Assembly: GCA_040388375.1 (NCBI GenBank)
Contig: JAZKBU010000002.1
Coordinates: 62,001 to 126,000, forward strand
Length of the DNA: 64,000 nucleotides
DNA from: Bacteroidota bacterium
GTDB taxonomy: Bacteria; Bacteroidota; Bacteroidia; UKL13-3
Direction of reading: 5' to 3'
The notes under the pieces are model-generated. The model had not been told where the DNA came from. It worked only from the letters and a program-made list of their open reading frames with translations, and searched no databases. Positions 45,894 through 53,614 of the stretch are shown piece after piece (position 1 is the stretch's first letter; each line of letters starts with the position of its first letter). Both the position numbers and the translations under genes were made by a program.

Positions 45894-47165
45894 TTAAGAG
45901 TGACTAGGCAATACCCTTAATACAACCTCCTCCACTTTGGAGCCGCTTGATTTTTGTATTACAAACTCAAAATTATCAATCACAATTTTTTCTCCCTTTT
46001 GCGGAATATCCTCATGGTTGGCAGTAATATACCCCCCCAGTGTATTGTACTCGCCTTCCGGAATACCTAAGCTGTATTTAGTATTTAGATGGTATATTTC
46101 TAAGCGGGCAGAAAACAAATACTCTGTTTCATTCATCACCTTTTCGGTTAATGTTTCGGTATCGTGTTCATCATCTATCTCGCCAAAAATTTCTTCCATT
46201 ACATCTTCAATAGTAACAATACCTGCAGTACCGCCCAGTTCATTTACCACCAAAGCTATGCTTTTACGTGTTTTGCTGAATCGGTTTAGTATTTCCATTA
46301 CAGGCGTAGTAGCGGGTACTATTTCTATAGGAATCAAAATTTCCTTAATGCTGTCAACCTTTTTAAATATTTCCTTTTGGTGTACATAACCTATAATATT
46401 ATCCTGTGTACCACCATAAACCAATATTTTAGAAAGACCTGTTTGCACAAATTTATTATACAACTCTTCGGTGCTTTCCGTAATGTCTATTATCTCTAAA
46501 TCAGTACGCGGAGTCATACAATCACGCACCCTTAAGTTAGAGAAATCGAGCGCATTTTTAAACATTTCAGTATCTACTTCAGCATCATCGTCTAGGTCGT
46601 TATCGCTTACCTGATTGATATACTGATCCAAATCAATCTTACTGAAAACAGGCGTGGTTTCAGTATATTGAATTTTCAACGTATAGTTTAATATAATTTT
46701 CGACAAGTAAATAATAACGTGTACTACCGGCCAGAATAAATAATAAAACAATAAAAACGGAATAGCCAAAACCTGTAAAACCAAATCAGGATTGATACGA
46801 AAAAGTACTTTAGGAATAAACTCAGCCGTAACCAGTACAATAAGCGTAGAGATAATGGTTTGTGAAAATAACAGTAAAAACTTATGCGTTAAAAAATAAG
46901 GCGAAATGCCCACCAATATAGGGTCGAGCACCTTAGCCATGTATATACCATATATTACAAGGCCAATATTATTACCAACAAGCGTGGTGCTTATAAACTT
47001 AGAAGGATTATTAACAAAATTAGAAAGAATGCTTGCCGTTAAATTGCCTTGCTTATTCTTAAGTTCAATTAATAATTTGTTTGAAGATATAAAAGCAATT
47101 TCGGTACCGGCAAAAAAAGCCGAAAACAATATGCTTGATATAATAATGAGTGAATAATTATCCAT
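45894..47165 (-). CDS. CNNM / CBS / CorC-domain membrane protein
   Basis: 423 residues of the hemolysin-like transporter family. The CNNM membrane domain has helices from residue 4 (IIISSILFSAFFAGTEIAFIS) to about 165. A CBS pair follows (about 205-330: MTPRTDLEIIDI, KILVYGGTQDNIIGYVHQKEI, VNELGGTAGIVTIEDVMEEIFGEI-DDEHD) and a CorC_HlyC domain ends the protein. Members export or regulate Mg2+/Co2+; one Bacteroidota relative, GldE, is linked to gliding. Which subgroup this is cannot be told without alignment. Confidence 0.9.
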   Translation of the reverse strand: MDNYSLIIISSILFSAFFAGTEIAFISSNKLLIELKNKQGNLTASILSNFVNNPSKFISTTLVGNNIGLVIYGIYMAKVLDPILVGISPYFLTHKFLLLFSQTIISTLIVLVTAEFIPKVLFRINPDLVLQVLAIPFLLFYYLFWPVVHVIIYLSKIILNYTLKIQYTETTPVFSKIDLDQYINQVSDNDLDDDAEVDTEMFKNALDFSNLRVRDCMTPRTDLEIIDITESTEELYNKFVQTGLSKILVYGGTQDNIIGYVHQKEIFKKVDSIKEILIPIEIVPATTPVMEILNRFSKTRKSIALVVNELGGTAGIVTIEDVMEEIFGEIDDEHDTETLTEKVMNETEYLFSARLEIYHLNTKYSLGIPEGEYNTLGGYITANHEDIPQKGEKIVIDNFEFVIQKSSGSKVEEVVLRVLPSHS

Positions 47166-47239
47166 TTATTTAAAAATACAATATTAGTAAATGGATGGCT
47201 GCTTAGGTAAAAAAGTTTTAAATATTTTAGGAGGCTCAA

Positions 47240-47941
47240 TTATACCTCAAATTTATACCCCACGCCTTTTACGGTGCCTAATAAATCTTCACCTACTTTT
47301 TCCCTTATTTTTCTAATGTGTACGTCTATTGTTCTGTCGCCAACTATTACATCATCGCCCCACACTTTTTCTAAAATGGTTTCGCGGGTAAATACTTTAC
47401 CTGGTTTGCTTGCTAATAAATGCAGTAATTCAAACTCTTTGCGGGCTAACTGAATTTTTTCATTGCCTTTGTATACCAAAAAGGTTTCCCTGTCTATTAT
47501 TAAATCCTTTACTTTTAGTTGTTCAGCATCGGCTACTACCGCCTCCGTTTGTCCTGAATCTTTTCTGCGTAAAATAGCAGCAATACGGGTTAACAACAAT
47601 TTAGGTTTAATCGGTTTGGCTATATAATCGTCAGCACCGGCATCAAAACCTGCCAGTTCACTATACTCTTCGGCTCTGGCTGTTAAAAAAACAACGAATA
47701 TTTTATTTAAAGCGGGGTTCGATTTAATCTGCTGGCAAGCCTGAATACCGTCCATTTGAGGCATCATCACATCCATTAGTATTAAATCGGGTTTTATTTT
47801 TTTGGTTTGCTCAATGGCTTCAATACCATTGTTTGCTAAAAATACCTCGTAGCCTTCCTTTTTTAAATTGTATTCAATAAATTCTTGAATGTCCTTCTCG
47901 TCATCAACTACAAGTATTTTGTATTGCTTTTTATCAACCAT
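47240..47941 (-). CDS. PhoB/OmpR-family response regulator
   Basis: 233 residues. Receiver with VVDDEKD, phospho-acceptor Asp57 in LILMDVMMPQMDG and ADDYIAKPIKPKLL (Lys). C-terminal winged helix: ELLHLLASKPGKVFTRETIL, then VWGDDVIVGDRTIDVHIRKIREKVG and TVKGVGYKFEV. It controls promoters after phosphorylation. No sensor kinase is adjacent, so its partner is elsewhere. The start is 75 bases from the CNNM gene start region on the same strand (upstream). Confidence 0.95.
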   Translation of the reverse strand: MVDKKQYKILVVDDEKDIQEFIEYNLKKEGYEVFLANNGIEAIEQTKKIKPDLILMDVMMPQMDGIQACQQIKSNPALNKIFVVFLTARAEEYSELAGFDAGADDYIAKPIKPKLLLTRIAAILRRKDSGQTEAVVADAEQLKVKDLIIDRETFLVYKGNEKIQLARKEFELLHLLASKPGKVFTRETILEKVWGDDVIVGDRTIDVHIRKIREKVGEDLLGTVKGVGYKFEV

Positions 47942-48056
47942 GATTGTGTAATTTATTGCACTTAAATTCTACTGCAATAGTAATAGGTTTAATGTTAGAT
48001 TATTGTTAAGTTAATGCAAACTTATGTATTACAATAATACAAATATTATGAAATTA

Positions 48057-48959
48057 TTACTTCATAATTATTTGCTTGTAATCTACTGCATAACCTGTAA
48101 ATGAGCCAATGGCTCCTGATATATTTGATTTAACCGAACCGGGTGTAGCAAAAGGCCCTCCGTTATTATCGGCTCTGCCAAACGATTGCCAAAACGCAAA
48201 CTCTTTTCGCCCAATATGTGATAGATATAAATTCAAAGTATCACCAGCGTTAAAAGGTCTGAAAAATTCATAGGGTCTTACACCACTGCTTATAAATTCA
48301 TCATCGAAAGTACGGTAAAAACTGCAGGCACCCCAGCCAAACAAAAGAGAATCAGCACTTACATTTACAGCCAAACGATAATTGTCTCTTTCGGGACCTT
48401 CGTTAAACCAAAACTTCACAAACGATTTATCAGCCGTATCTCTCTCTTGTTTTTTCTCAATGGTATATTGGATACTATCTATTGTAACTACTTTAGGTAT
48501 AAATGTCTTTCCTGTAATAATATTCGCCCCGTTGTTAATAGATATATCCAACTTATAAGCACGGTTTTCCTGTCCTGTTAATTGAATCGGGTTCATATAC
48601 ACACCGGAGAATGGCCCTAATATACTATCGAGCGCAGGTATTAGTTTCGTTATGGTATCAACCGAATATAACCTTATTCTATCAGCATCATTATAAACAG
48701 TATCGTTGCCAACTATGGTACCGGGTGTAATATATACCTCAGCATTTTTAACCCCGTTTAAGCTTAAATCAGGTTTAAAATAATCAATAGTAGTGCTGAT
48801 AAATACGTAGTTCAGTAAAGGGAAACGGTTATTAATACTGGCTTCCACTACAAATTGTGGCGTACTGGGCGGTACATTTATATCAATTTCTTTTTCGCAG
48901 CAAAACCCGCCTATGGCTAAAAGTATGAATAGAAATATATGTTTTACGGCTTTCCGCAT
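48057..48959 (-). CDS. DUF4249 lipoprotein
   Basis: 300 residues of DUF4249, a Bacteroidota lipoprotein family often next to TonB-dependent receptors. Lipobox-like GGFCC with Cys20/21, then CEKEIDINVPPSTPQFVVEA, the typical opening. Middle segments LTGQENRAYKLDISIN and TGKTFIPKVVTIDSIQY also fit. Function unknown; probably a surface or periplasmic component of uptake or adhesion. No TonB-dependent receptor is in the window. Confidence 0.9.
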   Translation of the reverse strand: MRKAVKHIFLFILLAIGGFCCEKEIDINVPPSTPQFVVEASINNRFPLLNYVFISTTIDYFKPDLSLNGVKNAEVYITPGTIVGNDTVYNDADRIRLYSVDTITKLIPALDSILGPFSGVYMNPIQLTGQENRAYKLDISINNGANIITGKTFIPKVVTIDSIQYTIEKKQERDTADKSFVKFWFNEGPERDNYRLAVNVSADSLLFGWGACSFYRTFDDEFISSGVRPYEFFRPFNAGDTLNLYLSHIGRKEFAFWQSFGRADNNGGPFATPGSVKSNISGAIGSFTGYAVDYKQIIMK

Positions 48960-49052
48960 GAAATGAGCATGATTGTTTATGAAGGAACAATTTTAGTCAA
49001 TTATTAGTACATTGTAAGGTAAAAATAATTTAACCAAGCGCTGCACCAAGTA

Positions 49053-51164
49053 CTAATTCAAATACTTGTCAAGCCATTCAAAAAACACACGTTGCCATAA
49101 CACACTGTTTTGAGGTTTGGTTACCCAATGGTTTTCGTCAGGGAAATATAAAAACCGACTAGGCACTCCTTTTAGTTGAGCGGCTGTAAAGGCTTCCATA
49201 CCTTGCCCTAGCGGCACCCTAAAATCTTTTTCGTTATGAATAACCAATATGGGGGTATCCCAGTTTTTAACAAATTTATGGGGCGAAGCATCAAAATTAT
49301 TGGGGCTTTCTGTCTGGCTCCAGTATGGACCTTTGCTATCGTGGTTGGCAAAAAACATTTCTTCGGTAGTGCCATACCAGCTTTCCATATTAAACATACC
49401 GCAATGGGCTATAAATGCTTTAAAGCGTTTGTTATGGTTACCAGCCAACCAATATACAGAAAACCCACCAAAGCTTGCTCCTACTGCACCTAACTTATCC
49501 TTGTTTACATATGTTTCTTTACTTAAATCATCAATAGCACTTAAATAATCGCGCATACACTGGCCACCATAATCGCCTGTAATCTGGTCGTTCCACTCAC
49601 TGCCATAACCCGGCATACCACGTCTGTTTGGTGCTATAACTATATAACCGTTGGCCGCCATTAACTGAAAATTCCAGCGGTAACTAAAAAATTGGGTTAA
49701 GGCACTTTGCGGTCCGCCTTGGCAATACAATAAAGTTGGGTATTTTTTAGTCGCATCAAAATCCGGAGGATAAATAACCCAGCTTAACAGATCTTTGCCA
49801 TCGCTTGTTTTTACCATGCGTTTTTCCACCTTACCCATTTTGGTATCGTTTAAAACACTTTGGTTGGCAAAAGTCAATTGGGTTTCTTTTTGTGTTTTCA
49901 ACTCCAATGTATACAACTCGCTGGGTGTAGATATATCCATTCTGTTTATAACCAAATGGATATTGTTTCCTTCACCTACTATGCAAAATGCACCATAATC
50001 GTGCTCCGCACTGCTTATTTGTTTAATAGGATTGACTCCTTTTTTAGCAGCTAAATTGTACGCAAACAATTGTTTTGAACCGTGGTAAGGAGCCGTAAAA
50101 TAAACGGCTTTACCATTAGCGGCTATTTGGTAGTTTTCAATGGTATAATCAAAATTGTTTTTATCAGTTAATACTCTAAGTGGTGCAATTGACATGCTTT
50201 TGTCCTTGCTATTCAGCAATAAATCCAAATCAAAACATATTAATCTGTTTAAATCACTTTCATCGCCTTCCCTTTCTACACTCAACCAATATATCTTTTT
50301 TCCATCAGCTGAAAACTGCGCATTCCTGTCATAACCTTGGTTCATTACCGATAAATTTAAGGTTTGTTGTGTGCTTAAATCGTATAAATACACATCACTA
50401 TTGGTAGACACGGCCTCGGCTGTTCCTGTTAATTTACGGCTATTGTAAACCAGTTTGGTTCCATCAGGATGCCAGTTAAATTCATCATCGTCACCATGAG
50501 GTTGCAAAGGGCAATCAAACTTTTCATCCTTCATAATGTCTAAACCATCGCCTGCTATTTTGCCGTTGGTATAGGCTGCTATAAATAAATGGCTATAAGC
50601 ATAATCGTGCCAGCTATCCCAATGGCGATAAAACAATCCGTCTATAATACGTGCATTACATTTATCCAAATCAGGGTAAACTTCTTTTACTTCTTTATCC
50701 AATTTTACATCGGCAGTAAAAGCTATATTATTCATTTTGGGCGAATATTTATAGCCGCTGATACCACCTTTTATAAAAGTAACCTGTGTTTTGTTACTTC
50801 CATCTATGCTCATTTCCCACAGTTGCGTTTCGCCACCTTTAGCACTTAAAAAACTTATTTTTTTACCATCGGGTGTATAACGCGCAGCAAATGCATTAAT
50901 AGCTGAATCTGTTAATGTTTGTTTATTGCTACCATCTATTTGGATGGTGTAAATAAGCTGCGTGCTTTTATTGGTTTTAACACTGTAATGTCTTACGCCA
51001 TATAAAACAGTTTTTCCATCGGGAGAAACCTGTGGGTCGCCCACTCTGCCTAATTGCCAAAGTTTTTCAATGGTTAAATTTTGTTGTGCTTTGGCTTTAT
51101 TTGGAACAAGCATAATTGTTAAACTAAAAGCGTAAAAAATAATTGATTGTAGAATTGATTTCAT
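49053..51164 (-). CDS. S9-family prolyl oligopeptidase-like peptidase
   Basis: 703 residues. Signal peptide to about residue 26, then a beta-propeller of DPP-IV/acylaminoacyl-peptidase type (repeats such as PQVSPDGKTVLYGVR, YTPDGKKISFLS, FSADGKKIYWLS), and an alpha/beta-hydrolase domain from about residue 450. The nucleophile is Ser564 in GASFGGFS, the acid in NEKDFRVPLGQG, and His in DENHW. It trims small peptides in the periplasm. Single-gene unit. Confidence 0.94.
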   Translation of the reverse strand: MKSILQSIIFYAFSLTIMLVPNKAKAQQNLTIEKLWQLGRVGDPQVSPDGKTVLYGVRHYSVKTNKSTQLIYTIQIDGSNKQTLTDSAINAFAARYTPDGKKISFLSAKGGETQLWEMSIDGSNKTQVTFIKGGISGYKYSPKMNNIAFTADVKLDKEVKEVYPDLDKCNARIIDGLFYRHWDSWHDYAYSHLFIAAYTNGKIAGDGLDIMKDEKFDCPLQPHGDDDEFNWHPDGTKLVYNSRKLTGTAEAVSTNSDVYLYDLSTQQTLNLSVMNQGYDRNAQFSADGKKIYWLSVEREGDESDLNRLICFDLDLLLNSKDKSMSIAPLRVLTDKNNFDYTIENYQIAANGKAVYFTAPYHGSKQLFAYNLAAKKGVNPIKQISSAEHDYGAFCIVGEGNNIHLVINRMDISTPSELYTLELKTQKETQLTFANQSVLNDTKMGKVEKRMVKTSDGKDLLSWVIYPPDFDATKKYPTLLYCQGGPQSALTQFFSYRWNFQLMAANGYIVIAPNRRGMPGYGSEWNDQITGDYGGQCMRDYLSAIDDLSKETYVNKDKLGAVGASFGGFSVYWLAGNHNKRFKAFIAHCGMFNMESWYGTTEEMFFANHDSKGPYWSQTESPNNFDASPHKFVKNWDTPILVIHNEKDFRVPLGQGMEAFTAAQLKGVPSRFLYFPDENHWVTKPQNSVLWQRVFFEWLDKYLN

Positions 51165-51262
51165 GGTTTAAAAGCTACTGAAGTATAATTAGAATGATTA
51201 AACACCGCCATTGTTAATAGTTGCTAACTACTGTAAAAAGCAGTTAGCAACTACCCCAATAT

Positions 51263-51679
51263 TTACCAAACGTATTGTGCTTTGTTCATTAATAAAGCTT
51301 CGCCTACTATAGTATCTGCACCTGTAGCTACATCAACCACTTTGGTTTCATATAATACACGGTTTTTCTCCGGGAAAATTTCTTTTACGGTTATTACAGC
51401 CTGGTAAGGCGTATCTACAAACATAGGTTTAAGGAAAGTATTATTTTGTTTCATATAAATATGTCCTTCGGCATAATACAACACGCCAAATATTTTGGTA
51501 AACACACTGGCACTAAAATGTCCGTGAATAATGTTGCGGCCAAACATACTGGCTTTACCTGCTGCCTCGTCAATATGAAGCGGGTTGGTATCGCCACTTA
51601 TTTGAGCGTATAAATTAACTTGTTCTTGCGTGTATTGAATGTCGTGCGTAAATACATCGCCTACTTTTGGTGCTGCCAT
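51263..51679 (-). CDS. MaoC/PhaJ-like (R)-specific enoyl-CoA hydratase
   Basis: 138 residues, a single hot-dog domain. The PhaJ-type catalytic motif is complete: SGDTNPLHID gives the Asp30 and His35 dyad, with Asn32, and NIIHGHFSASVF forms the rest of the active site. Such enzymes hydrate trans-2-enoyl-CoA to (R)-3-hydroxyacyl-CoA, feeding polyhydroxyalkanoate (PHA) synthesis or type II fatty-acid flow. It is divergent from the PhaE-like gene, sharing a 353-base control region, which supports a PHA role. A general MaoC dehydratase is the alternative. Confidence 0.85.
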   Translation of the reverse strand: MAAPKVGDVFTHDIQYTQEQVNLYAQISGDTNPLHIDEAAGKASMFGRNIIHGHFSASVFTKIFGVLYYAEGHIYMKQNNTFLKPMFVDTPYQAVITVKEIFPEKNRVLYETKVVDVATGADTIVGEALLMNKAQYVW

Positions 51680-51813
51680 AGTTTTATATTTTGTTTTTAA
51701 AGGTTTGTTTTCTATTTATCCCGACTACGCTCGAATAACTGCCGTAATCTTTCATTAAACTTTACTTCACCAATTCATCATACTGAATTAATTAAGTAAT
51801 AATCTACATCTTC

Positions 51814-51832
51814 TTACTTTGCAATAAAGTAA
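51814..51832. promoter_or_regulatory. Perfect 7-bp inverted repeat, candidate operator
   Basis: TTACTTT and AAAGTAA around a GCAAT centre, roughly in the middle of the divergent control region. Confidence 0.35.
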
Positions 51833-51945
51833 TTAGCCAAATAAAAAGTAGTATTAAGTAGTATATGATAAAAATCAACTACTATGAATTGCAGCCACTG
51901 CAAAGCGATTAGAAAGGTTTAAAGTTTTGATAATAAACACACTGG

Positions 51946-51975
51946 TTGACTTTAAGGAACTTATATCTACTTTTG
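51946..51975 (+). promoter_or_regulatory. Promoter of the PhaE-like gene
   Basis: TTG at 51946-51948 and TACTTTTG at 51968-51975, 19 bases apart, match the Bacteroidota -33/-7 consensus well. The ATG is 58 bases beyond the -7 box. Confidence 0.75.
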
Positions 51976-52032
51976 CGCCCGATTTAAAAAAGCAAAACAC
52001 TATAAATCAACCCAAAGAGTAAAAAAATTACA

Positions 52033-53355
52033 ATGATGGAAAATACAACAAAAAATCTGTTTGAAACTATGGCTGACATGCAAAAACAAGCTGTAGAAAC
52101 AATGAGTAACGCTGCTAAAACTATGCAACAAACAATGGGCACTGGTGCTAACGTTAACATGGATTCTGATTATTTTAAAAAATGGTACGATAGCCAAATG
52201 GCTTGGTTCAATAAAGTAAATGGCGAAAGCAACAACATGCACAATGGCATGGAGTTTTTCACTAATTACATGAATAAACAAAACGAAATGGCAAAACAAT
52301 GGTCAGAAATGAGCCAAAACATGATGCCAGGTGCTACTAATAATTTTGACATGAAAAACAACATGGATAACATGATGAACGTTTTTAATTCATGGAAAAA
52401 TACAATGACTGACAGCTACAATGAAATGATGAAAAATTTCAACAATGGCGAAACTAAAAACAACTTTGCTGATATGTTTAACAATTCAGAAATGTACATG
52501 AAAACTTTTCAATTTTGGATGCCAATGATGAAAAGCTTAAATGATAAAACATTTACACCTGATATGTTCAAAAACATGTTCAATACAGAAGCTTACAAAG
52601 GCATGATGGATAAAATGTTTAACATGAATCCTGATATGATGAAAAACTTAATGGACAATCCAGCCATGGCAAGCATGAAAGAAAACATGACCAAAATGAT
52701 GGATATGGGCAAAAGCAACTACGACAACATGAAAAACAGCATGGGTAATGCATTTAACTTTAACCCAATGATGGATAGCATGAACAGTAACTACAACCAA
52801 ATGTATGCACAAATGCAAACAGCTATGGCTCCGTTAACTAAATTATTCGGTAGCAATGCCAATATGGTTAACATGGAAACTGCAAAAGAATTGGTTGACA
52901 TGATGAATGCTTACAATACTAAAAACAACCAAATGCAATACATGATGTACACTACAGGCATGAAAGCAATGGATGAAGTAGCAGAAAACATGTATGCTAA
53001 AATTAAAAATGGCGAAGACGTAAAAGAATTTGCTGATGTATACAAAAACTGGTTAAACACCAACGATAAACACTTTGTAGCTTTGTTTGAAACTGATGAG
53101 TATTCAAAATTAATGGCAGAAGTAAGTGCATTACAATTAACATTAAAAGGTAAAATCGAAAAACAAATGGAAAAATCTTTCGAAAAATTACCTTTAATCA
53201 ACCGCACTGAAATGAATGAGTTATACCAAACTATTCAAACATTAAAAAAACGTATCAGCACTTTAGAAAAAGAAAACAACAGTTTAACCAATGCTGCTGA
53301 AGCAACAGAAGAAGCTCCTAAAGCTACTGCTAAAAAAACAGCTAAAAACGCTTAA
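52033..53355 (+). CDS. PhaE-like, Met/Asn-rich phasin or PHA synthase subunit
   Basis: 440 residues with no signal peptide or membrane helix. Residues 1 to about 330 are helical and very rich in Met and Asn (about 65 Met in the whole protein), with repeated words such as MMKNFNN, MFNMNPDMM, MMDMGKSNYDNMKNSM. Residues about 330-425 (FADVYKNWLNTNDKHFVALF, EVSALQLTLKGKIEKQMEK, KLPLINRTEMNELYQTIQTL, KKRISTLEKE) match the pattern of PhaE, the class III synthase partner, including the PTRxE-like segment written here INRTE. A Lys/Ala tail (KATAKKTAKNA) follows, as in phasins. It has a strong promoter and terminator. PhaC, needed for polymer synthesis, is not in the window. Confidence 0.72.
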   Translation: MMENTTKNLFETMADMQKQAVETMSNAAKTMQQTMGTGANVNMDSDYFKKWYDSQMAWFNKVNGESNNMHNGMEFFTNYMNKQNEMAKQWSEMSQNMMPGATNNFDMKNNMDNMMNVFNSWKNTMTDSYNEMMKNFNNGETKNNFADMFNNSEMYMKTFQFWMPMMKSLNDKTFTPDMFKNMFNTEAYKGMMDKMFNMNPDMMKNLMDNPAMASMKENMTKMMDMGKSNYDNMKNSMGNAFNFNPMMDSMNSNYNQMYAQMQTAMAPLTKLFGSNANMVNMETAKELVDMMNAYNTKNNQMQYMMYTTGMKAMDEVAENMYAKIKNGEDVKEFADVYKNWLNTNDKHFVALFETDEYSKLMAEVSALQLTLKGKIEKQMEKSFEKLPLINRTEMNELYQTIQTLKKRISTLEKENNSLTNAAEATEEAPKATAKKTAKNA

Positions 53356-53382
53356 TAATTTTAGGTTAATTATATAGTTAAA

Positions 53383-53417
53383 AATCCTCATCGACTTTAG
53401 TTGGTGGGGATTTTTTT
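53383..53417 (+). terminator. Terminator of the PhaE-like gene
   Basis: 13-bp stem AATCCTCATCGAC / GTTGGTGGGGATT (with G-T pairs), TTTA loop, then a run of T. Confidence 0.85.
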
Positions 53418-53434
53418 ATGCGTATGCGTGTAGT

Positions 53435-53602
53435 TTGAGCGTAGCCGAGAACTTATTATAACAATAATTGAATGCATTACATTTCGACTACGCTCAATGT
53501 ACCCTACCTAACACAACAAAAAAGGCTGCTCCAAAAGAGCAGTCTTTTTTATTATATCACATAAAGCACATAGCGCCCATTGAGTGGAGCCGAGGTCGAA
53601 AT
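53435..53602. repeat. Cluster of three TCGACTACGCTC-family repeats
   Basis: Half sites TTGAGCGTAGCCGAGAAC (53435-53452), TTTCGACTACGCTCAATG (53482-53499) and GAGTGGAGCCGAGGTCGAAA (53582-53601). The first two are near-perfect inverted complements. Other members of the family are at 51722, 59348, 61636 and 61659, always between genes. Confidence 0.65.
53519..53550 (-). terminator. Probable alaS terminator
   Basis: Stem GGCTGCTC / GAGCAGTC (53524-53531 and 53537-53544) with A and T runs, 65 bases beyond the alaS stop. Confidence 0.75.
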
Positions 53603-53614
53603 GTGTTATATAAT

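Larger units (their letters stand above)
51680..52032. promoter_or_regulatory. Divergent control region between PhaJ-like and PhaE-like genes
   Basis: 353 bases without a gene. It holds one half of the TCGACTACGCTCGA repeat family at 51722-51734, an inverted repeat TTACTTT-GCAAT-AAAGTAA at 51814-51832, two AGTAGTAT direct repeats near 51847-51866, and the promoter of the PhaE-like gene near its right end. I see no promoter of the consensus type for the hydratase gene. Confidence 0.6.

Noticed and set aside
51263..53355. Complete polyhydroxyalkanoate synthesis operon
   Set aside because: No PhaC (lipase-box GXCXG) or PhaA/PhaB reading frame exists in the window, so only PhaJ-like and PhaE-like parts can be claimed.
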